Program-made: the position numbers and the translations under genes
The notes under the pieces: model-generated
What the model was told of the DNA's origin: nothing
Database searches by the model: none
Seen by the model: only the letters and a program-made list of their open reading frames with translations
Shown: in pieces, positions 23,001 to 31,007 of the stretch
How positions within the stretch are numbered: position 1 is the first letter of the stretch
How the letters are laid out: each line of letters opens with the position of its first letter
From: Bimastos eiseni
Taxonomy: Eukaryota > Annelida > Clitellata > Crassiclitellata > Lumbricidae
Direction of reading: 5' to 3'
DNA: 64,000 nt
Assembly: GCA_959347315.1 (NCBI GenBank)
Contig: OY365811.1
Coordinates: 42,722,195 to 42,786,194 of the forward strand

Positions 23001-25522
23001 GAGTAGACCCACTCAAAGGCCCGTTCAAGATATCATTATCCATAATGTTATAGTTCTATGCTAGATAATTTACTAATGAAGTGGCTAGTATTAGAGTGGT
23101 TATTATAATAACTAGGATAATTTAATTAATTAATTTTGAAATAAAAGTTACTTTATTCTTTAGGTTCGAATTGAATCAAAAGAATACGTTAAAATTTACT
23201 ATAACAAACTTCTTAGTACTGAATACTATTAGGCCTAACACAGCATAGTAGCTAACGTTGTTTTATTTATGAATGTTCCCAAAAAATTGTTTCTGTTTAT
23301 TTTTCCTAAATTCGCGGCCCCTAAAATCGGCGGCCCTAGGTGGTTGCCAGTTTTCTTACCAGACAAACTGAGCATGGGTAGACCTACCCAATTACTTAAT
23401 AATCAATCTACTGTGATAGATCAAATCAGTGTAATTATAATACAAATAGATGCCTTTAAGAACAGAATGGACGCGATATATCTGTGTGACGCTGAGCTTA
23501 GAGTCAGATTCAACGCTCGACACATAATCAGTTATGCGGTTATTATAGTTTCTGCAATTATTAATTATTAATGACCATTATTACATGTATCGCAATGACT
23601 AGTCTGTAAGATTATGAAGCTGGGGCGAAAAAATGTATAGAATTATGTCAGCTCCAAACGTAGTGTTGCATTAATTTAAAGAAAATTTACCAATAATCAC
23701 GTCAATTAACGGCATTTGGGGAAATTCGTGACACTTAAAACAAATGGCGAGAATCGGATTCCGTGACTTCGTAAATGTATCCCTAATGATAATATTTGTC
23801 ATCATAATCATTATCGTCATCATCGTCGTCGTCATCATCACCATCTCCCTTCACCTTTTAACTTATGGCTCCAATTTCTTTCCTCGCTCAGCTGATCAAT
23901 TGTTGATTGTCTCGCCGTCTCCATGACGACCGACCAATAAGCCAGCATCTCCTTCTCTGTTACACAACCAAAGTAAAAGTAAATGCGTTGTAATGTCAGA
24001 CTCAATGTATATATATATATATATATATATATAGCGCCATACGAAGATTTTGAATAGCCTTGGAAAATAAGATAATCATAATCACGCTCATTATAGTAGT
24101 TATAATAAGCGGATGCTTTAATGTAATGTAATCGTTGAATCGAGAATTTATATAGCGTCCCTTCAAAATACATATCTACTCAAAGGCGCTGTCTGCGCTG
24201 GGCTAAATAGAATACATATCAATTAGCAAAACTCTGTACAGTAAGCTGAAAGGAGTCTCCAGTGGTGGGCCCACGCTAAAGCGTAGAACCAACCAACGGA
24301 TTCCCGACGACAGCTGACAGATGGCATGAATGTCCAGAGCGCCTGAGTCATCGATGGTGTGGCTATTGGCATGGTGGTCCATTGCTGGACTGTCGATTGA
24401 GAAATGGCGAGGGTAAAAATCTATGCCAGAGTAGAAATTTTTTACAGATTTCTGCTGCAACAGTAAGCTCACTCCTTGTCCAACTCAGCCATGCTGTGTA
24501 CAGCGACCTCACAATGTCGGTGCATGGGAGGATGCGACTGCGAGGGAGAAGATTGGCCAACCGACAACATATGCCAAGGCGGAGAAAACGAAGTCGCTGG
24601 CACTTCATACCTTTGAAGGGCTAGTTTAAAAGACTGCTTTCTTCTTTTTACTGTGTGTGCTGTTCAGTGCATCTGTCGATGGCTCGCCAAAGGAAGTCAA
24701 AGTTCGGGATACACCCAGAAGGTCTTACCATGGAGACTGACAATCGTCGGTAGGGATAGAGTGAGGCAAGGTAGAGGATTCTAAGCAACTTGAAGGTATC
24801 AACAGAGTAAGATGAGGATTGCAACTGTACTCCAGGGTTAGGCAACATAAATTAGGGCAGGGTAAGAACAAAGGAAGCTAGAGTAATATTAGGTGAGCAA
24901 GGTATGGTGTTAAGAGCGCTTCTGAGCAGATGTCTTGGAGGGGCGCTATATAAATTCTCCAAATTAATTAATTAATTAACTAAGTAACCTGGAATATCTT
25001 TTGGAGGTTGCTCCTCGGATGGACTGAATCCGTAGACGGTTTCCTCGTAGACCGTCGGACCTTGACCTTTCGATCCGGATCCCATCTGAACCTCTTCAGT
25101 GGCGACGAGCGATTTGAAAATAAATAATTGGTTTATTTGATTGATAAATTCCTTGTTAAATTCGGTGGTAGACAGACATCCCACATGCACGATTGATCAC
25201 ATCGTGTGTCCTTACGTTCTTTCGTTCAATTTATGCTCATTCACTCTTTCAATTATTCAGGCAATCAGCGAGTCAGTGAGTCAGTTAGTGAGTGAGTCAG
25301 TTAGTTAGTCAGTAAATCTGTGAGTCAATCGGTCAGTCATTGAGCGTGTCAGTCATTCGGTCACCCACACAGTCGGTCGGTCGGTCAGTTTGTCCATCAT
25401 CTGTTAGTTAGTTTTTTGAGGTCACCATGGTCACTCGGGGTGAATCAAACTCACCTGATGGCACACAGGTAAGTTTGATTGCTAACAGGATCAAAAGCAG
25501 GCATAGTTCGTAATGTCCCCTT
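14183..25522 (-). CDS. secreted animal haem peroxidase (peroxidasin/MPO superfamily), gene span
   Basis: Thirteen minus-strand exons join in one frame over about 673 codons. Order: a hydrophobic signal segment ([10 protein letters not shown]), a linker, SIDGSCNNL and [14 protein letters not shown] (typical peroxidase entry blocks), GQFTDHDLT with the distal Asp-His pair, [21 protein letters not shown] with the catalytic-type Arg and Glu, [20 protein letters not shown] with the proximal haem His, [13 protein letters not shown], a [10 protein letters not shown] exon, and [20 protein letters not shown] near the end. These enzymes oxidise halides or phenols with hydrogen peroxide outside the cell or in secretory granules. 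Every exon junction agrees in phase. The exon with the initiator Met (above 25522) and the final exon(s) after GFSPG (below 14183) were not found, so the model is incomplete. I cannot tell which peroxidase subtype it is. Confidence 0.9.
14430..15010 (+). mobile_element. 3' end of a non-LTR retrotransposon
   Basis: The plus strand reads [18 protein letters not shown] and LRVDFLRG, the usual carboxy end of L2/CR1-type reverse transcriptase ORFs. A degenerate GGGGCCCTATATGCAT tail and a GAAT-rich run follow. Stops and frameshifts break the ORF. It sits in a peroxidase intron. Confidence 0.75.
15225..15550 (+). mobile_element. short relative of the element at 26527-27160
   Basis: It shares ACTGGAAAGTCC, then CGTCGTGTCACTAGTTTT, then ATTAGAAGC, and at the far end ATATTTGACRAGTAA with 26527-27160. 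It lacks the central small-protein ORF found there. Direct repeats of about 50 bases (TTAGGTAGATGAGARTAGACTGG) lie on each side at 15157 and 15572. Confidence 0.7.
15640..15751 (-). CDS. peroxidase exon 12
   Basis: Encodes [10 protein letters not shown] and [11 protein letters not shown], the block after QRGRDHG in haem peroxidases. It is short (112 bp) but both splice phases fit exons 11 and 13 exactly. Donor GTAGGT; acceptor CGTAAG with a weak pyrimidine tract. Confidence 0.88.
16600..16810 (-). CDS. peroxidase exon 11
   Basis: Encodes [20 protein letters not shown] and [15 protein letters not shown]. The N-x-Q-R-G-R-D-H-G block is diagnostic. Donor GTAAGT. Confidence 0.93.
16930..17030 (+). 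repeat. (CTGT)n microsatellite
   Basis: CTGTCTGT units with interruptions lie in a peroxidase intron. The open frames over this stretch are simple-repeat artefacts. Confidence 0.9.
17300..17475. repeat. short dispersed repeat, two copies (relatives at 18630 and 32090-32290)
   Basis: GCAGTGCCAGTCCCAAGCCTGGATAAAG-like sequence at about 17308, a second version at about 17400 (TTCCAAGCCTGGACATAGGAGGA), and another at 18632 (CAGTGCCAGTACCAAACCTG). They are followed by TGTTATCAC and GTCGTTAAAC at similar spacing. Confidence 0.6.
17496..17635 (-). CDS. peroxidase exon 10 (proximal His)
   Basis: Encodes [20 protein letters not shown]. The His of FRLGHT is the proximal haem ligand position in this family. 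Donor GTTGGG, acceptor GCTTTAG. Confidence 0.93.
17757..18011 (-). CDS. peroxidase exon 9
   Basis: Encodes [19 protein letters not shown], then [20 protein letters not shown]. The RVNE motif supplies the active-site Arg and a haem-linking Glu position in relatives. Confidence 0.95.
18045..18080 (+). repeat. 10-bp tandem repeat (AGGTCAGGTG)n
   Basis: About three units of AGGTCAGGTG lie directly upstream of the exon 9 acceptor. They are followed by a looser run with recurrent CGACCTCGA to about 18250. Confidence 0.8.
18363..18497 (-). CDS. peroxidase exon 8
   Basis: Encodes [19 protein letters not shown] and a [13 protein letters not shown] segment with an N-glycosylation type NET site. Phases match exons 7 and 9. 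Confidence 0.88.
18958..19062 (-). CDS. peroxidase exon 7
   Basis: Encodes [20 protein letters not shown], a strongly conserved peroxidase block. Donor GTGAGA, acceptor CTACAG. Confidence 0.95.
19695..19868 (-). CDS. peroxidase exon 6
   Basis: Encodes [19 protein letters not shown] and a five-cysteine environment typical of this part of the fold. Donor GTAAGA. Confidence 0.92.
19875..20115 (+). repeat. minisatellite, about 20-bp units
   Basis: Degenerate head-to-tail units of CATCCGAACTATTACGGAAA lie in the intron between exons 5 and 6. The open frame over it is an artefact. Confidence 0.85.
20325..20605 (+). repeat. minisatellite with 6-bp step (ATTAGCATTAAC)n
   Basis: Degenerate 6/12-bp units of ATTAACATTAGC lie in the same intron. 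The period is a multiple of three, so both strands stay open in translation. Confidence 0.85.
20708..20899 (-). CDS. peroxidase exon 5 (distal His)
   Basis: Encodes [18 protein letters not shown] and [15 protein letters not shown]. The Asp-His of TDHD is the calcium ligand and distal catalytic His position. Confidence 0.95.
20940..21620 (+). repeat. minisatellite, about 12-14 bp units (AAGAGGTAYRACC)n
   Basis: Repeated CAAAGAGGTATGACC and CAAAGAGGTACAACC units lie between exons 4 and 5, most regular near 21470-21610. This is the third distinct tandem array in this gene. Confidence 0.8.
21625..21863 (-). CDS. peroxidase exon 4
   Basis: Encodes [39 protein letters not shown] and [11 protein letters not shown]. 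It marks the start of the catalytic domain. Confidence 0.93.
22086..22560 (+). repeat. (GGAT)n microsatellite, about 475 bp
   Basis: An almost uninterrupted TGGA/GGAT array. The period of four gives open frames on both strands (WMDG and HPSI polymers), which are artefacts. Confidence 0.98.
22697..22817 (-). CDS. peroxidase exon 3
   Basis: Encodes [19 protein letters not shown] and [15 protein letters not shown]. Acceptor TTTTTTCTGTTCTCCGAAAG; phases match exons 2 and 4. Confidence 0.82.
22900..24120. other. intron sequence, AT-rich
   Basis: Nothing coding is supported. 23285-23345 (GCGGCCCC, GGCGGCCCTAGG) resembles a DNA-transposon fragment; 23780-23850 is an ATC/GTC simple repeat; 24005-24035 is (TA)n. 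Confidence 0.5.
24120..24625 (-). mobile_element. non-LTR/SINE-like remnant, reverse
   Basis: It begins with a TGTAA-rich run and ATTTATATAGCG (24146), the reverse of the GCGCTATATAAAT tail seen on several LINE ends here. The body is not recognisable as protein. Confidence 0.45.
24880..24980 (+). mobile_element. non-LTR tail GGGGCGCTATATAAATT with (TTAA)n
   Basis: GAGCGCTTCTGAGCAGATGT, then GGGGCGCTATATAAATT, then ATTAATTAATTAA: a typical 3' tail of an L2-like element in a peroxidase intron. Confidence 0.55.
24989..25093 (-). CDS. peroxidase exon 2 (propeptide region)
   Basis: Encodes [18 protein letters not shown] and [12 protein letters not shown], a polar linker. Frame and phases fit the signal exon and exon 3. 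The acceptor (GCCACTGAAG) is weak. Confidence 0.7.
25255..25400 (+). repeat. degenerate GTCA/GTTA tetranucleotide repeat
   Basis: CAGTCAGTTAGTGAGTGAGT-like sequence lies between the first two peroxidase exons. Confidence 0.8.
25455..25522 (-). CDS. peroxidase exon 1 candidate (signal peptide)
   Basis: Between TTTGTAG and GTGAGT the frame in phase with exon 2 encodes [17 protein letters not shown], a hydrophobic core with a plausible cleavage site. There is no ATG in this frame, so the initiator must be in an exon above 25522 that I did not find. Confidence 0.6.
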
Positions 25523-25539
25523 CTACAAATAGAAAACAG

Positions 25540-26520
25540 AGTGCAGTGTATTTCGACGTAGTATCACTAAATGTTAGGTCTATATAGTAGGCTGTATATA
25601 TCATATATCTAAACATAATATATGTATGAATGTATATAAATGTATTCTAAATTATATGAGCTATATAAATAAAAGTAAAATGAATATATCTATAAATATA
25701 TAAATTACTGCATCTATTAAACACATAAAAGATCTTATACATCTAGGAATTTATCAATTAAACAATAGCAATAGGACCTAATTTACTATGCACTACATAC
25801 ATTTATACAAGCATATGAAATAAACAAATACACATGGATACATAAAAACAGCTTTGATATTAGAAAACAACGAAACATGCATGAAAATAAGGATACTATA
25901 TCAAATAAACGAAGAACAACGCCTCAGATGAACAGTTTAAAATTTACGAATCCTGTGTGCAAACAATTTGAATGAGTAGCTCATCAGATGCATTACCGCA
26001 AGTGAAGCACTTCTGCTTTAAAATGTTCGCCATGGTCGGTATTCCAAACCATGTTGCTATCGGATTCCTGTGAGAAGCGACAAGACGATGTACAACACCG
26101 GTACAACAACCACGAACAATAACAACAACGGCAAACAGGTGATCTCTCTCTCGTTCTCTTTCTCTCTGACTGGCAGACAAAGCGAGTGGCAGACGAGAAC
26201 CGACGCAACAATTATGACGACAACTCTTGGCGATCTGTTTGTGTCTGCTGACCGCACTGACCGACCGGACACTGGCCAAGAGCGACAACAGCTGGTCAGC
26301 GTTGGTAGACTGTGGCGGACCTGGGTTTCTGAAACGAGGGGACCAAATGTATTCCTATATCCGCTCATATGTGTACATATCGTGCACCTTTGTATGAACA
26401 GTAATTAGGTACGTATACAATTAGTCTTGTGTGGCGGACTAGTTATTGGCGATATCTGAATTATAGTCACTCTTTTTTGTTCGTCAAGAGATTTCACCGT
26501 AAATAAGGCTACTGTATATG
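25540..26520. other. gap upstream of the peroxidase
   Basis: AT-rich to about 25930. 26000-26400 is more balanced and has several short open frames on both strands, none convincing. The peroxidase promoter and first exon are probably in this region. Confidence 0.35.
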
Positions 26521-26526
26521 AAACAA

Positions 26527-27160
26527 CCTATTATGTACATGACTGGAAAGTCCCTATGTAACGTCGTGTCACTAGTTTTTTTGGGTGGCAATTGGGAGCA
26601 AGAACTTTAAAAATTTTGTTCACATAACAAGCCGATTCATCTAATTTAAGCTATGAAGGAAGATTGACGAATAACTGCCTGAGCAAAAATAAATACATTG
26701 CATTTGGAGTTTTAAAACATCATATTTTGAATTAGAAGCTAAGTTTAGATTTGGGCTACTTTAGATTGGGGAGTAGTGGTGAATAGGGCAACCAGTCTAT
26801 AAAAAATGTCTTCGAGGCTGCACAAGTATTTTGCCGAATTGTCGTTATTGAAAACAGCATCAGCCAAAGTGAGAAAAGAAATTTTGAAGGATTGCAGCTT
26901 GAGTCTATTGTACTGCATGTACGAGTGTGCAAAAATGTTTTAAAAGGTAATATTCCGCTGACAAAACCTCAGAAAACCCGGTTGAAGCGTTTTAAGAAGA
27001 AGCTGCGAGACTTGACGTCGAAGGAAACACGAGTCGAATCAAAAAAGGAAATTATACAATCCGGTGGATTCTCCCTTTGATAGCAAGATAGCTTCTATTC
27101 GCCACTACTTTGGGGCGACGTCTATGGTAAACTAGTATACGAATATTTGACAAGTAACCA
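26527..27160 (+). mobile_element. repeat element carrying a small basic-protein ORF
   Basis: The outer parts match 15225-15550 (ACTGGAAAGTCC, CGTCGTGTCACTAG at the left; ATATTTGACAAGTAA at the right). Between them lies a broken ORF (26806-27080). The shared flanks and the missing centre at 15 kb suggest one element family with an internally deleted member. Confidence 0.7.
26806..27080 (+). pseudogene. small lysine-rich protein of a mobile or viral-like element, frameshifted
   Basis: ATG 26806 opens a frame that stops at TAA 26941-26943; the next frame continues in the same style to TGA 27078-27080. The switch lies at a run of five A (26931-26935), and one lost A would explain it. The second part has NIPLTKPQKTRLKRF, then a basic helix, and ends IIQSGGF. 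From memory, small proteins with N-x-P-L-T-x-x-Q-K and a terminal GGF are common in invertebrate genomes and have been linked to Maverick/Polinton-like or adintovirus-like elements; that association is recollection and needs a search. The function is unknown to me. The copy is inactive as sequenced. Confidence 0.55.
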
Positions 27161-27164
27161 TTCT

Positions 27165-27230
27165 CCTATTTGTAGATTCCTTGGTGTCTAAACAGTAATC
27201 ATTCCTCTGCTTGTAGATTCCCTGGTGTCT

Positions 27231-27232
<2 letters not shown>
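27165..27232 (+). repeat. tandem duplication of a 46-bp unit
   Basis: TTGTAGATTCCTTGGTGTCT and TTGTAGATTCCCTGGTGTCT follow one another just before the AG repeat. Confidence 0.8.

Positions 27233-27233
<1 letters not shown>

Positions 27234-27310
<77 letters not shown>
27234..27310 (+). repeat. (AG)n microsatellite, about 77 bp
   Basis: Perfect AG dinucleotides. Confidence 0.98.
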
Positions 27311-27311
<1 letters not shown>

Positions 27312-27784
27312 AATAGTCGCCACGAGTGACGATAGTGTCTGCTCTTTATCTACACTCGAGGCGTGCAATGAAACACGTGTACCTTCCTTAGGGAATACCT
27401 GTAGCTAATTAGGGTCAACGCCTCTTCACACGAGTTTTTTTATAATCTTTTATGAGACCATGTCTGGTCCACGGTCTCCTCAACCAATGAATGTCGTATG
27501 TGCAAAAATTGATGGATGCAATGAAACAGAAGAAAAATTGCCGTCGATTTTCCCATGGATAGATAGACCGTCTGCCGTAATTTCTAAAACAATCGCTCTA
27601 ATTTGGATGAATAGTCCTAGCCTCCTAGGTCTAGTCGTAATTACATGGGTCCAATTTATAATTACATGATGATAAAGAGTTCTCTGCCCAAAGGCAGGTC
27701 CATTGACTTGTTTCATAATGACATAAGTCATATTATTACTTAATTGCATAACTGAAATTAACTGTAACGCTTGCATCTCGCGTG

Positions 27785-28200
27785 GTAGAATGGGGCAGCT
27801 GGAGTGGGTTCATCGGGCGTGTACTTACCTGATAGGGGCATCTCCCAGCCTGGACGCGCGTCCACCTATATGCGGGTTGTTTAATTTTTGTTACCAAGCT
27901 ATCGCATTACACTTAGGATTTCTTGCTGACCTGCTGTTGCCTGTAATGGAATTGTTGGCAGTACGCTGCTCTCTACCTTGCAAGGTCTTCTTCTTGTCCC
28001 TTTCTTTCTGATCTGTTTGGTGCAGTATCGTGTTTATTCGGTTATGGGCTACATTGCTTGGAATAGCCGTCCACACTGGTTCTCCATCCACTTTTTATTC
28101 TGCCATTATTTTATGTTTTATTTGGCAGAAGTTGGACTGCGAGGACCTCTGAGTAGATGTCTTAAGAGGCGGTATACCAAGTTAAATTGATTGATGGTCA
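27785..28200 (+). mobile_element. decayed 3' end of a non-LTR retrotransposon
   Basis: Interrupted frames resemble a LINE reverse-transcriptase end, closing with AGGCGGTATACCAAGTTAAAT followed by TGATTGAT, a decayed version of the GCGCTATATAAAT tail. Confidence 0.5.
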
Positions 28201-30770
28201 ATAATTATGGAGATTTCTATACTACCAAAAAACGAAGTCGCTAATTATGGCGCTCAGTCAAAAAATCGACACACAGGTATAGGGTTAAACTGTGTGCACG
28301 ACATTACATATTGATAAGTTTGAGTAGGCCTACATGGACCCATGTCACCATCATTATATCTCTTTATATCAATTCGCCTAATTTGACCAAGGCTTACAAT
28401 GGCTTCCCTAAGGGCTGAATCAATTGTCGTGATTGTCCGGTTGTGTCATAATTGGTGACATCTACCAGCCACTGACGTCCACAGGGCTATTGGCTTTTGT
28501 CGAAACCCTCCACCCAAAATGGCAAGTAATCACACGAGAGGGTGGCATTTGACCAAACTAACCACTACAAAAACTTTCACACATGAATTTACAGGCTTTA
28601 TTTAAGTAAACAGCCAGATGAACTGGTTTTACAAACCGTCAACAATTCTGCCACTATCGTTTTCGAGTGGTACCGATCCTATTAAAGTTTGGATCATGGA
28701 GAACGACGCCAATCAGCTGTAAGCGATTTATAGTTGCAACAGGACAGTTTCGTTAATCAGAAACATCGTTTTTTTTCTAATGACACAGTACCCCTAACTT
28801 GTCTGAAGCTGAACCACCTTCCAAGCACAGTCTGAGCATACTTCTGTAAGAAGCCTAAACCTCCAGTATATAAGGGGCCATCCACATATTACGTACTCAG
28901 CAACGGGGTCTAATTATGACGTCCACGTTTAATACGGAATATTAAAATCAGAACTGTAAACACAATCATGGACTATAAGTTCCTGCCTAATCAATTTCAT
29001 GTAGCTTTAAAACCTTTAAATGTGTTACTAGTATTTTATTTTTTCATAACAATTAACAGCTTTGCTTTAAGCTCTCAAGTATGATGCTCAGCAAAAATAA
29101 ACGGCCTATGAAAAAATCAATGTTTTATAGATGTCTTTAGTTGTTTAACCTCTGCTGCGATGCGTAGTGCACAGATGTACGTAAGCATGGCGAGGGTACA
29201 CAGAATGTAGGCCCTAAACGGCTCTACATATAAAGGGTCCCGAGATACGATATATGCCTACGTAATATATGTATGGCCCTAAAACCTATCACGTACTCTT
29301 TAAGGGGTCGTTCATAAACGACGTCCGAAAAAAACATACTTTCCCCTCCCTTTTGTCCGTATTCGACTGAACCCCTCCCCTTTGCAGACGTCCACATCAC
29401 ATATGTATCAGCCACCATTTCAACCAAGGACGATTATTTTACCACATCACTTTTTAATAGACATTTAATGACTAAGAATGAGATTGAATAAAAGGCATTA
29501 TAACAAATATAATTTAATAAAAGCTTATTTGCAATTAAGCTTCATACCTCATTCTCTCAAATGAGAAGTATAACCTAAAGCAACCAATAAACCCAAGACC
29601 ATGACTTTAATGACTTGACTACCCTTACACAATTTAACATGGTCACATGCAGACGTCCACAGTCCATGACCCACCCCTATCCCCTCGTTGCAGACGTAAT
29701 TTGTGGATTACCCAAAAAGCTTTCAAATTATTCTACATCATCCTATTCAGGAAAATCTAAACCTCAAAGCAATGTTTTATAGTTTATTAATTAAACAGAC
29801 AAAACAAACGAGCTCATATAGTTGGCTAGAAAACTTTGCCACACAACTTTTAATTCCTATGAGAAACTCACATGACCAAAACGTGCTCATAAATTCAAAC
29901 ACACATCAGTTTGTTCCCTGAATGTCAATTTAATATTTTAAAAACGCCTAATTCAAGTATTGGGAAAAAATTGAAAGTTCCAAAGTGTAAAAACTGGTTT
30001 AACGGAAAGGTTCGGTGCATTAGTCGTGTGGGAATAAACTTGACCGGTACAGGTAGTAAAAGTATTCTAGAATTTCAAGATGGAGAGCAAATCATGTGAA
30101 ATAACGTCCAGTCAAATGCCTACTGTTGTTTACAATCTGCCGGTTTTTCTGCACCAGGCTGTAAAAATAAAAGCATTGAAATATAAAATACACAGAATAA
30201 AAAGCGAAAATCAACAATAGCGGCATTTAATTTAAAGAATGTTTTCACGGGGGATGATAAACAAAGACATAGTGGTTAACACTCAATCCGTCTCTTTACG
30301 AGATGTCCATCTAGAATGTACGCATGGAAAGTAGGGATTTAACCTATGACGATGTATGAGGGTGGTGTTTATTGATAATCAACATATGCATAGGAAGGGG
30401 TCAAATCACAATATCTAATTATTGGCCTCGTCAAAACGACCTTTTTTACTGAACACTGTTAAGCTGCTGTTATGACTCCTACTCATTGTCTTCTGTGTGG
30501 ATTAAATGTACACCCTCCTGGTGCTATGCAGGTATGCATAGGGGAAAAAGGAGCATGAATGCCTGCAGGAGGAACCAATCATTCCAGATTTCAGCATACA
30601 TGTTAATGGTTGATCTCTTGTTCTACTTCCTTCATACTGCTCTCCTTCTAACGTTCTACTCTCACCCTCTCCTTCTAAAACCATCCTACCCCTCCCCTCC
30701 ATCTTTCCTCAGCTGCTTCTATTCATTCATTTCCAATTTCTTTCTCGCTTTACTATTTCTGGTTAATGAA
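28201..30770. other. gap, repeats, no convincing gene
   Basis: GGGGCCATCCACATATTACG (28870), GGGGTCGTTCATAAACGACG (29305) and GCAGACGTCCACAGTCC (29650) look like pieces of one transposon family. Otherwise AT-rich. A short open frame at 29911-30099 is not recognisable. Confidence 0.45.
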
Positions 30771-30860
30771 TACTGGATTTATATAGCACCAGTATTGAGC
30801 TAGTATCCCTGGCGTTGCTTTTGAGAGCGCCAAGTAATTTACAAAATTTACAATCCCTTA
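30770..30860 (-). mobile_element. reverse ATTTATATAGC tail fragment
   Basis: GGATTTATATAGCACCAG and TTTTGAGAGCGCCAAG resemble the tail of the same non-LTR family. Confidence 0.4.
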
Positions 30861-30944
30861 CTTCCCATTATTCTGCCTTTCTCTATTCTACTCTTCCTTC
30901 CTTCCTCTTTTTCTTTCATACTCAAGTGGTCAACCTACCTTCAC

Positions 30945-31007
30945 TCAATTGGTTACCTTGGGCTTGTAATCAGGATCTTCATCCTCCTCATAGTCTTCAC
31001 CTTCCTC
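30945..31007 (-). CDS. NAP1: NAP1 last identified exon
   Basis: Encodes EEGEDYEEDEDPDYKPK. If GTAACC at 30956 is a donor, a further exon follows; if read through, VTN and TGA end the protein. The acidic DPDYKP tail is typical. Confidence 0.85.
   Translation of the reverse strand, partial: EEGEDYEEDEDPDYKPKVTN

Noticed and set aside
30490..30530. Possible terminal NAP1 exon (minus strand, after CTGCATAG)
   Set aside because: The peptide HQEGVHLIHTEDNE does not resemble NAP1 ends and the acceptor is weak.
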